DNA of 38,289 nt from NCBI GenBank assembly GCA_030699125.1, contig JAUYKM010000009.1, positions 70,358 to 108,646 of the forward strand, read 5' to 3'. Shown one piece after another: positions 23,225 to 30,680 of this stretch; the first letter of the stretch is position 1; the number at the start of each line of letters is the position of its first letter. The DNA comes from Candidatus Daviesbacteria bacterium (GTDB lineage: Bacteria; Patescibacteriota; Microgenomatia; Daviesbacterales; UBA10151). The translations under genes and the position numbers were made by a program. The notes beneath the pieces are model-generated. The model had not been told where the DNA came from. It searched no databases and saw only the letters and a program-made list of their open reading frames with translations.

Positions 23225-24734
23225 GTAAAGGCGCTCTTTTCTGCAGTTTAAGTGAGTTGTAATTTGTCTCAGTGATCAGCTCGGTTTTGCTATCTTCGGT
23301 TTGGATTTCTTCCACAAAAAATCTGGATGGTATTCCTTCCGGCGGTTCAATAATAAAGAATGATTCTGCCAATGGTTTCTGTGTTTTTGGCAGGGAATTT
23401 TCTCCCAACTGTCCTACTGGGTCTCTGCCATAAAATGAAGGGACATAACCATAATTTTTTTGTCCGTACCAGGAATATAGATAGGCCCAGGTGGTATTAG
23501 TCCAAAGAGGCAGGGTTAAGGTATTTATGGAAAATGGCTGGCCAATACTCTGCCGGTAAGTCTCATCAATTAAACTTAGCTGATTTTTTAAATTCATATC
23601 TTGTGGTATTACCAGTATAATCTCTCCCTGGGGAGCAATTTTAAAAATCATATACAGGTTGGACAATATCATAATTAAGATAAGACCAAAAGTAAGAGAG
23701 CGATTTATCCTAAGAAAATTTTGCAAAAGAATACAAACTCCTAAGATTGCCGGGGTCACTATTCCTACCATAGTATAGGTGGCATTTTGTCCACCGAATA
23801 AAAAGATGGGAAAATTTGACAATAGGCAAAAAAGAATAAACCCATAAATGTTATTGATGGATTTCTTTTGTGAAATAAATTTAATAAGTATTATTAAAAC
23901 AATTAACCCCAAGATTCCTCCTAAAAAAATATTGGAAGGAAAAAAATTGTTTGTGAATAAATTAGCAAACCGGTCAATGTAATTTAACAATAAATCGCTA
24001 AACTTGATACGGAAATTAATATCTGCGCTTTGAGAAATATTTGAGAAACCATTAAATATTTGGTTTATGGTATTAAATTTAATGGCTGAAATAATGAAAG
24101 TAATTAAAATTAATGAGGAAATAAGGATAGAGGTAAATAATTGCTGAAGGCTGACTTTTATATTAAAGATAAATTTAAAAGCAATTATGGCAAAAAATAA
24201 GAATAATGTAAAAAGTTCCATTTGTACAGAAAGCGAGGCAAAAACTGAAGTAAGAGGCAGGCCCCACCGCTCACCTTTTTGCCACCTCCTTAAGAAATAA
24301 AAAAACCAAGCGGCAGTAAAAATTACGGGGGAGGGGTTAGATAGCCACGGGCCATATTGGGTGGCCTCAAAAGAGATCGCAAAAAGAAAAGCAGCCAAAT
24401 ATGCCCAAGTGATAGATTTAAATAAATCTTTTGTCAAAAGAAAAATGGGAATAATTGATAAAGAACTAATCAAAGATAAAAAAATGGCAGCTACCCTTGG
24501 GTCTCCGCCGCTTAAACCATAAGGAATGCTTAGCAGGTAATAATAACCCACTCCGCTAAAAAGCCCATCTGTTGTTGTAGGGGGTCCTTGGATTTTTAAA
24601 TCTCCCTGCCAGATTGCCAAAGCTTGATATGCATCCCGGGCCATATCATAGTGAAAAGAAAGACCACCATCAAAAATAAAAAATATTCTTAAAATAAATG
24701 CCAAAATTATAAAAACGATGATGCCTTTATTCAT
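23217..24734 (-). CDS. GT-C membrane glycosyltransferase (GT39-like), paralogue
   Basis: 505 aa, about 12 TM segments. Loop 1 has HYDMARDAYQALAIWQGDLK and IQGPPTTTDGLFSGVGYYYL; the soluble tail has WAYLYSWYGQKNYGYVPSFY. It is clearly related to the next gene (21698-23224) by these blocks, suggesting a tandem duplication. It diverges from rmlB, with 66 bp between starts that must hold both promoters. Donor and acceptor are unknown; polyprenyl-phosphate donor inferred. Confidence 0.82.
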   Translation of the reverse strand: MNKGIIVFIILAFILRIFFIFDGGLSFHYDMARDAYQALAIWQGDLKIQGPPTTTDGLFSGVGYYYLLSIPYGLSGGDPRVAAIFLSLISSLSIIPIFLLTKDLFKSITWAYLAAFLFAISFEATQYGPWLSNPSPVIFTAAWFFYFLRRWQKGERWGLPLTSVFASLSVQMELFTLFLFFAIIAFKFIFNIKVSLQQLFTSILISSLILITFIISAIKFNTINQIFNGFSNISQSADINFRIKFSDLLLNYIDRFANLFTNNFFPSNIFLGGILGLIVLIILIKFISQKKSINNIYGFILFCLLSNFPIFLFGGQNATYTMVGIVTPAILGVCILLQNFLRINRSLTFGLILIMILSNLYMIFKIAPQGEIILVIPQDMNLKNQLSLIDETYRQSIGQPFSINTLTLPLWTNTTWAYLYSWYGQKNYGYVPSFYGRDPVGQLGENSLPKTQKPLAESFFIIEPPEGIPSRFFVEEIQTEDSKTELITETNYNSLKLQKRAPLHE

Positions 24735-24800
24735 TTTAAAGAAATAACGTCTTAAGAGTAGTGTACTTTGATAATTATTTCAAGTAAAATTAACTCATTA

Positions 24801-25811
24801 ATGAAACTTCTCGTTACTGGAGGTGCCGGTTTTATTGGATCTAACTTCATCCATTATCGGTTAAAAAATCATCCGAATGATCAAATAGTTAATCTGGATG
24901 TACTAACTTATGCCGGGCATTTGGAGTCTCTAAAAGATTTAGCAGGCAATGAGAACTATCAATTTATTAAGGGTGATATCACCAACTCCGAAGATGTCAA
25001 AAAGGGGATGGAGGGAGTAGAGACAGTAGTTCATTTTGCTGCCGAATCACATGTTGATCGCTCCATTGTTGACCCATTAATTTTTGTTAAAACTAATGTT
25101 CTGGGGACTGCCCAACTTTTGGAAGCGGCTTTAGATAATAAAGTGAAACGATTTCATCATGTTTCAAGCGATGAAGTTTATGGACATTTAGGACCAGAGG
25201 ATGCTGCCTTTACTGAGAATACTCCTTATCATCCACGAACACCTTATTCTGCTTCCAAAGCAGGATCAGATCATCTGGTTAGAGCCTATTTTGAAACTTA
25301 TGGTCTGCCGGTTACCATTACTAATTGTGCTAATAATTTTGGCCCCTTTCAAGATCCGGAAAAATTAATTCCCCGCTTTATTACCAATTTATTAATGGGT
25401 AAAAAAGTGCCACTTATGGGCAAAGGGGAAAATATCAGAGAATGGTTGCATACCGAAGATCATTCAAAAGCTATTGATTTGGTTTTGCAAAAGGGAAGGT
25501 TGGGGGAAACATATTTAATTCAAGGAGAAGAAAAAACTAATCTGGAAATAACCCGGATGCTTCTTAAAATTTTGGGGATGGGTGAGGATATGATTGAATA
25601 TGTTGAAGAGAGACTTGGTCATGATTTCAGATATGCTAATGATGGGTCTAAATTAAAAGCTTTGGGTTGGGAAAAGGAACACAGTCTGGAAAAAGATTTA
25701 AAAGAGGTTGTCAGCTGGTATAAAGAGAATGAGTGGTGGTGGAAGCCGTTAAAGCATGGAAGACCTAATATTGACAGGAAGGTGCAAAAAGCATATGAAC
25801 CAATACATTAA
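24801..25811 (+). CDS. rmlB: dTDP-glucose 4,6-dehydratase
   Basis: About 336 aa. Converts dTDP-glucose to dTDP-4-keto-6-deoxyglucose with bound NAD. GGAGFIGSNF at the N-terminus, AAESHVDRSI, SSDEVYG (with the RmlB Asp-Glu pair), and YSASKAGSDHLVRAY (YxxxK) are all diagnostic, as is NNFGPFQDPEKLIPRFI. The ORF-track start at 24768 is a TTG; the ATG at 24801 (MKLLVTGGAGFIG) is the natural start. The 3' end overlaps the rmlC-like gene by 17 bp. Confidence 0.94.
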   Translation: MKLLVTGGAGFIGSNFIHYRLKNHPNDQIVNLDVLTYAGHLESLKDLAGNENYQFIKGDITNSEDVKKGMEGVETVVHFAAESHVDRSIVDPLIFVKTNVLGTAQLLEAALDNKVKRFHHVSSDEVYGHLGPEDAAFTENTPYHPRTPYSASKAGSDHLVRAYFETYGLPVTITNCANNFGPFQDPEKLIPRFITNLLMGKKVPLMGKGENIREWLHTEDHSKAIDLVLQKGRLGETYLIQGEEKTNLEITRMLLKILGMGEDMIEYVEERLGHDFRYANDGSKLKALGWEKEHSLEKDLKEVVSWYKENEWWWKPLKHGRPNIDRKVQKAYEPIH

Positions 25812-26343
25812 AACTACTTCAATACCAGGCCTCTTAATTTTGGGAAGGCCGATATTTAAAGATGAGAGAGGTTTTTTCAGAGAGATATTCCGTCAAAATG
25901 AATTGGCAGAAATGACTGGTATGAAATTTGAGACTTTACAGGTGAATCATTCTCACTCAGAAGCGAAAGTTTTAAGAGGGATCCATGCTGAAAGATGGAA
26001 TAAAATTGTCTATCCTTTAAACGGGGTAGTTTTTGTGGCGATTGTAGATATTAGAGAGAATACAGAAACTTTTGGTAAAGTGGAAACCTTTACTATAAAT
26101 AACGAAAACAGATTCGGTCTTTTCATCCCCAATGGGTTGGCAAATTCTCTATGTGTTATTTCTGATGTAGCAGTTGATTATATCTATTTAGTGGATCAAT
26201 ACTATGATGGTACAGATACCAGAGCAATTGCCTGGGATGATCCGGACCTTAAAATTGATTGGCCAATAAAAAATCCGATAATTTCAGAAAGGGATCGGAA
26301 TAATCCAAAATTAAGGGAGTTATTTCCGGAGAAATTCAAATGA
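25795..26343 (+). CDS. rmlC: dTDP-4-dehydrorhamnose 3,5-epimerase-like protein (His to Asn change)
   Basis: About 182 aa cupin starting at the ATG at 25795 (MNQYIKTTSIPGLLIL); the ORF-track start lies deeper inside rmlB. DERGFFREIF, LRGIH (H64, matching the catalytic base), NKIVYPLNGVVFVAIVDIRE, the acid tyrosine (Y131) and WDDPDLKIDWP are kept. The normally conserved GFAHGF is GLANSL, so the second active-site histidine is Asn117. The enzyme may have altered specificity, for example epimerising only one carbon. It sits between rmlB and the rmlD-like gene with overlaps on both sides, so it is certainly part of the dTDP-sugar operon. Confidence 0.82.
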   Translation: MNQYIKTTSIPGLLILGRPIFKDERGFFREIFRQNELAEMTGMKFETLQVNHSHSEAKVLRGIHAERWNKIVYPLNGVVFVAIVDIRENTETFGKVETFTINNENRFGLFIPNGLANSLCVISDVAVDYIYLVDQYYDGTDTRAIAWDDPDLKIDWPIKNPIISERDRNNPKLRELFPEKFK

Positions 26344-27239
26344 AAGAAAAAGTATTAATCTTTGGGGGCAGTGGTCTGGTAGGCTCTCGACTTATTAAGT
26401 TACATGGTCAAAAATTTGATATCAAATCTCCAGATATGGATCAGGTAAATATTCTCAAAGAAGACCAAGTGCTAGAAATATTAAAAGATTTTGCACCAGA
26501 TGTGGTTATTAATTTCGCGGCTTTTACAGATGTACAAGGAGCAGAGGAGCAAAAAGGTGACAAGGATGGTTTATGTTATAAGCTTAATGTAGTGGGAGCA
26601 AAAAATGTGGCAAAGGCATGTCAAAGTTATAAAACCCATCTAATACATATTTCTACTGACTATGTATTTGATGGGGTAAAGGCTGTTGCACCCTATGTGG
26701 AAGAAGATACTCCAAATCCGCATAATTGGTATGGACAAACAAAATATGAGGGGGAAGAAGAGGTGATAGAAAGCGGATGCTCATCTATCATTGTTCGTAT
26801 TTCCATGCCGTTTTCTTCCCACTTTGACTTAAAACAAGATATTGCCAGAATTTTCTTAAGTCAGCTTAGAGATGGGAAGGAGATTTTTGCCATCACGGAT
26901 CAAAAAATCACTCCTGTTTTGGTGGATGATGTGGCCAATGCTTTATATGCCTTAATCCAAAAAGGGTCGGAGGGAATATATCATGTAGTATCTACAACCT
27001 GGACTACACCATTTGATTTTGCTACCCTAATTGCTAAATCTTTTAATCTGGATCAAGCTTTGATAAAATCCACTACTTTAGATGAATATAATAGAGAAAA
27101 GCAAGTCAGAATCTTAAGATATTCCTGGCTTGATCCGGCTAAATTCATTGGAGAATTTGGAGATGATATACTGCATTCTACCGAGGAAAGTATAGAAATA
27201 TTTAAAAATCAACAACTTGACCGATTTAATCGGAGTTGA
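26340..27239 (+). CDS. rmlD: dTDP-4-dehydrorhamnose reductase-like
   Basis: 299-aa short-chain dehydrogenase. FGGSGLVGSRL binds NAD(P)H, NFAAFTDVQGAEE and HISTDYVFDG are typical of RmlD, and YGQTKYEGEE holds the YxxxK pair. The late region ITPVLVDDVANAL also fits. Last step in making dTDP-L-rhamnose or a related 6-deoxyhexose. Since the rmlC-like enzyme is atypical, the final sugar may not be rhamnose. ATGA overlap with the rmlC-like gene. Confidence 0.88.
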   Translation: MKEKVLIFGGSGLVGSRLIKLHGQKFDIKSPDMDQVNILKEDQVLEILKDFAPDVVINFAAFTDVQGAEEQKGDKDGLCYKLNVVGAKNVAKACQSYKTHLIHISTDYVFDGVKAVAPYVEEDTPNPHNWYGQTKYEGEEEVIESGCSSIIVRISMPFSSHFDLKQDIARIFLSQLRDGKEIFAITDQKITPVLVDDVANALYALIQKGSEGIYHVVSTTWTTPFDFATLIAKSFNLDQALIKSTTLDEYNREKQVRILRYSWLDPAKFIGEFGDDILHSTEESIEIFKNQQLDRFNRS

Positions 27240-27274
27240 CGAAGTAAGTCACAATCATATATAGTTTGAAAAAT

Positions 27275-28291
27275 ATGGCAAATAAAAAAAGAGCATTTAT
27301 AACCGGAATTTCCGGGCAGGATGGTTCATATTTAACAGAATTTCTTTTAGATAAAGGGTATGAAGTGGCAGGGTTGATGAGAAGAAATGCGGTGGGAGAG
27401 CTGGGCAACATCAAACATGTCAGAGATGAAATCAAAATTTATTATGGCGATTTAACTTCACCGGAATCTATTGCCTTGGCCTTAGTTGATTTTAAGCCGG
27501 ATGAAGTCTATAACTTGGCTTCTATGTCTTCTCCTTTAGGTTCTTTCTCTGATAAATTGGGTTCAATTCTGATAACAGGGGTGGGAGCATTGCATGTTTT
27601 TGAAAGGGCAAAACAGATAGTACCGGATGCCAAAGTTTATCAAGCTTCTACCTCTGAGATGTTTGGTGCTCCAAGTCAGGTACCGCAAAATGAAGGTACT
27701 CCATTCAATCCCACCAATCCTTATGCCGTAGCTAAAGAATATGCTCACCGGATGGCTGTTATTTCCAGAAAAGATAGCAAAGACCCTCAATTTATATCTT
27801 GCGGAATTTTATTTAATCATGAAAGTCCCAGAAGAGGCATAAATTTTGTCACCAGAAAGATTTCAGTTGCTGTTGCCTGTATTAAAAATAAAAAGAAAGA
27901 AGGCATACCGCTTAATGAAATTGGTGAACCTATTGTCCAGAATAATAAATTAAAATTAGGAGATTTGGAGGCCAAAAGGGACTGGGGTTATGCACCTGAT
28001 TATGTAGAGGCGATGTGGTTGATGCTACAGGAAGATTCGGCGGATGATTTTGTTATTGCTACCGGCGAGACCCATACAGTCAAAGAATTTGCCGAAGAGG
28101 CTTTTAAAGTTGTCGGTTTGGACTGGAAAGATTATGTTGAGAGTGATCCTCATTTTGTTCCACCTGTTCAGACAGGACCCCTTATGGGTGATGCCTCGAA
28201 AGCCAAAAAAATATTAGGATGGGAGCCAAAAACTAAATTCAAAAAATTGGTTGAGATAATGGTCAATGCCGATCTTGCTAAGTTCTCCTAG
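27275..28291 (+). CDS. gmd: GDP-mannose 4,6-dehydratase
   Basis: About 338 aa. GISGQDGSYLTEFLLDKGYEV is the hallmark N-terminus of GMD; STSEMFG and YAVAKEYAHRM carry the catalytic Thr-Glu-Tyr-Lys set, and GILFNHESPRRGINFVTRKI is diagnostic. Makes GDP-4-keto-6-deoxymannose, precursor of GDP-fucose, GDP-rhamnose or perosamine. No GDP-fucose synthase or RMD is in the window. The ORF-track start at 27266 is TTG; the ATG at 27275 is preferred. A 35-bp gap after rmlD leaves room for a small promoter (CATATATAGT). Confidence 0.93.
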   Translation: MANKKRAFITGISGQDGSYLTEFLLDKGYEVAGLMRRNAVGELGNIKHVRDEIKIYYGDLTSPESIALALVDFKPDEVYNLASMSSPLGSFSDKLGSILITGVGALHVFERAKQIVPDAKVYQASTSEMFGAPSQVPQNEGTPFNPTNPYAVAKEYAHRMAVISRKDSKDPQFISCGILFNHESPRRGINFVTRKISVAVACIKNKKKEGIPLNEIGEPIVQNNKLKLGDLEAKRDWGYAPDYVEAMWLMLQEDSADDFVIATGETHTVKEFAEEAFKVVGLDWKDYVESDPHFVPPVQTGPLMGDASKAKKILGWEPKTKFKKLVEIMVNADLAKFS

Positions 28292-28313
28292 TTTCCATTA
28301 CAATCGAACAACA

Positions 28314-29498
28314 ATGAAAAGAGTGGTGGTAGTTTTGCCAACCTTTAATGAGGGGGCAAATATTGAGTCCAGCATCAAAAAAGTTTTGGAACAAGAAAAA
28401 TATTTGGATGGTTTTGAAATTCATGTTCTAGTGGCGGATGATATTAGAACAGTTGATGATACCGAAGCGATTGTTAAAAGAATAAGTAAGAAAAACAGTA
28501 GAGTTCATTTTTTAAAAGTTAAACCTGGGTTGGGGGTAGCCTTGATTACTGCTCATCAGTATTCTCTTAAAAATCTTAAGCCGGATATTATGACTCAACT
28601 TGATGCAGACGGCCAGGTAGTTCCTAATGTTTTGATAGGATTGGTAAAAACTATTGAGGAAGGATATGATTTGGCCATTGGCTCCAGATTTGTAGAAGGA
28701 GGAAGGAATCAACTTAGTTTCGGAAGAAGACTTTTTACTTATGGAGCATCCCTTTTTTGTCGAATAATGATGGGACCGTTCAACATAAAAGAGTTTACCA
28801 ACTCCGCCAGAGCCTTTACCCCCGCCCTTTTTAAAAGGTTAAATTTGGAAAGACTTCCCTGGAAAGAACAAACATTTATAGTACAACCGGCTTTTTTGCA
28901 TGAGGCAATTTTAGCAGGTGCAAAATATAAGGAAGTGCCATTGGTTTTTAAAAACAGGCTGGAAGGATATTCCAAAAATAAAGTTTTTAATTATACCTAT
29001 GATGTGGTTACTTATACAATTGATGCCAGACTCAATAGCTTAGGATTTAAATTCCCAATCTACCATATAAGCAGAAGAGCTAAAACCCCGGTAAAGTTTG
29101 GTATGGTTGGTTTTACCGGAACAGTAGTAGACTTTATTTTTTATAAGATTTTCATTAATTACTTTGGATTGCCACCAGCCACCTCCAAGGGATTTTCAAC
29201 GGAGATTGCCATCATCAATAATTTTATGCTCAATAATTTCTGGACTTTTAAATACCGAAAGACCAAAACCAATATCTGGCAGAAATTGGGAATGTTTAAT
29301 TTAGTTAGCTTAGGAGGATTAATCATGGGCGTTTTGATTGTTAAATTTTTGCATACTTCTTATGGTGATGGATTTATAGAAGTATTAGGAAGACCGATTG
29401 CCTACAATAACTTTTACTTCTTTGCCACCATCCCTTTTGTTATGACATGGAATTTTTTAATGAACCACTTTTTTACCTGGAGAAATGAAAAGGATTAA
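28314..29498 (+). CDS. GT2 glycosyltransferase with C-terminal GtrA domain
   Basis: About 394 aa from the ATG at 28314 (MKRVVVVLPTFNEG); the ORF-track start is upstream in gmd. N-terminal GT-A domain of the dolichyl-phosphate-mannose synthase type: TFNEGANIESSI, LDADGQVVPN (metal/nucleotide site) and LAIGSRFVEGG. The usual VDDGS motif is replaced by VADDIRTVDDT, which is unusual. The C-terminal ~130 residues (GMVGFTGTVVDFIFYKIF, INNFMLNNFWTFKYR) are a GtrA domain with four TM segments, proposed to flip or hold polyprenyl-phosphate sugars. Likely makes a polyprenyl-phosphate sugar donor for the GT-C enzymes. 3' end overlaps the convergent GT-C gene by 4 bp. Confidence 0.88.
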   Translation: MKRVVVVLPTFNEGANIESSIKKVLEQEKYLDGFEIHVLVADDIRTVDDTEAIVKRISKKNSRVHFLKVKPGLGVALITAHQYSLKNLKPDIMTQLDADGQVVPNVLIGLVKTIEEGYDLAIGSRFVEGGRNQLSFGRRLFTYGASLFCRIMMGPFNIKEFTNSARAFTPALFKRLNLERLPWKEQTFIVQPAFLHEAILAGAKYKEVPLVFKNRLEGYSKNKVFNYTYDVVTYTIDARLNSLGFKFPIYHISRRAKTPVKFGMVGFTGTVVDFIFYKIFINYFGLPPATSKGFSTEIAIINNFMLNNFWTFKYRKTKTNIWQKLGMFNLVSLGGLIMGVLIVKFLHTSYGDGFIEVLGRPIAYNNFYFFATIPFVMTWNFLMNHFFTWRNEKD

Positions 29499-30658
29499 TC
29501 AAAAAGTTCAATATTTGGTATTGGGGCGGTATTTGAAAGAATAAAGTTTTGGGCATAAAGATAAATTGCTACTAATATAATAGGTAGGATTATTTTGAAT
29601 TCTTTGCTCGTTAAAACTTTTTCAAATGCTATTAAGACAAAGGGAGTTATAGGTAAAACATAGCGGCTGATGTCACGATGAGCAATTAATATTGAAGCCA
29701 AAAGATATGTTAAGACAAAAAAGGCCATAGGGTAGAGTTTCTGTTTCCATAGCATTATTCCACCCAAAAATCCCAGAATAAATATATAGACTATATCCTC
29801 CAGCCAGATATCCCCCACCCAAAATTGGTTAATATTAAATACCTGGAAAGGAGGCAATGTTAGGTGAATATTATCACCGCTTTTAAAATAAGCCCAAAAG
29901 TCCTGATAGGTAAGGGAATACCAGAAGAATACTGCAAGTAAGGCGAGTGGAATAAAGATAAGTAATGAGTATTTACCAATTATTCGAATAATCGAAGTAA
30001 ATTGCATTTTTTGTGAGATCATTCTCCAGACTATGAAGAATCCAAAAGCAATAAAAAGTAATATTCCAGGTGGTCTGGTGATTTGGGCGGCAAATCCTGC
30101 CAAACCTGTTAAGATAATAAATAAAGCTTTGCGAGACTGTTCGAATCTCATGAAAGAATAAACGGCGGCAAGGATAAAAAAAATAAAAGTAGGTTCTGAA
30201 GATCCCACACTGTGAACAATTAACCATCTGGCAGGAAGAATTAAAAATAAAGCAGTGAGAATTAAGGGATGAGAACTTAGACGAAAATCCTTTACTAAAA
30301 GATAAAATACCCAGGCAGCCAAAACAGTTGAGCCAACAGATAACAAAAGCATTGATTTTAGAAATCCTAATACTGGTGCAAACAAGGCAATCAGTATGGA
30401 ATATCCGGGGAAATGGGAAGCAAAATAATTGGCAGGAAGAAGTTGTGGTACGGAAGCAATTAAGTTTGGGTCGTACCAAGTTTTGGCAATAATAACATAT
30501 TCCAATCCGTCAAAGTTTCTATAAATGGTGGCAAAGCCATTGGAAAAATTTAGTCCCCAGAAGGAAGGCAAAGCCAAAAGATGGGGCAGCCAAATAAGAA
30601 AGGTAACTCCAATGGTTAAAAAAGCAATTATGAGGAAATCTTTCGTTGTCTTGTGCAT
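29495..30658 (-). CDS. GT-C membrane mannosyltransferase-like protein (PIG-V/GT39-like)
   Basis: 387 aa with about 10 TM segments. Loop 1 reads RNFDGLEYVIIAKTWYDP, then ANYFASHFPGYSILIALFAP. This DGxxYxxIA...HFPGYSxLI pattern resembles PIG-V/GT76 and related GT-C enzymes rather than the GPxTS paralogues elsewhere in this window. It probably uses a polyprenyl-phosphate hexose. It diverges from the GT2-GT-C fusion gene with only 22 bp between starts, so both promoters must reach into the other gene. Confidence 0.75.
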   Translation of the reverse strand: MHKTTKDFLIIAFLTIGVTFLIWLPHLLALPSFWGLNFSNGFATIYRNFDGLEYVIIAKTWYDPNLIASVPQLLPANYFASHFPGYSILIALFAPVLGFLKSMLLLSVGSTVLAAWVFYLLVKDFRLSSHPLILTALFLILPARWLIVHSVGSSEPTFIFFILAAVYSFMRFEQSRKALFIILTGLAGFAAQITRPPGILLFIAFGFFIVWRMISQKMQFTSIIRIIGKYSLLIFIPLALLAVFFWYSLTYQDFWAYFKSGDNIHLTLPPFQVFNINQFWVGDIWLEDIVYIFILGFLGGIMLWKQKLYPMAFFVLTYLLASILIAHRDISRYVLPITPFVLIAFEKVLTSKEFKIILPIILVAIYLYAQNFILSNTAPIPNIELFD

Positions 30659-30680
30659 AATTTGATGTTAGCATATTAGC

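Noticed and set aside
27226-27435. Minus-strand ORF antisense to the gmd start
   Set aside because: Antisense to conserved GMD coding sequence and lacking any recognisable feature.
29973-30479. 168-aa minus-strand ORF overlapping the GT-C gene
   Set aside because: Out-of-frame shadow of the GT-C gene on the same strand; Phe/Ser/Cys-rich with no motif.
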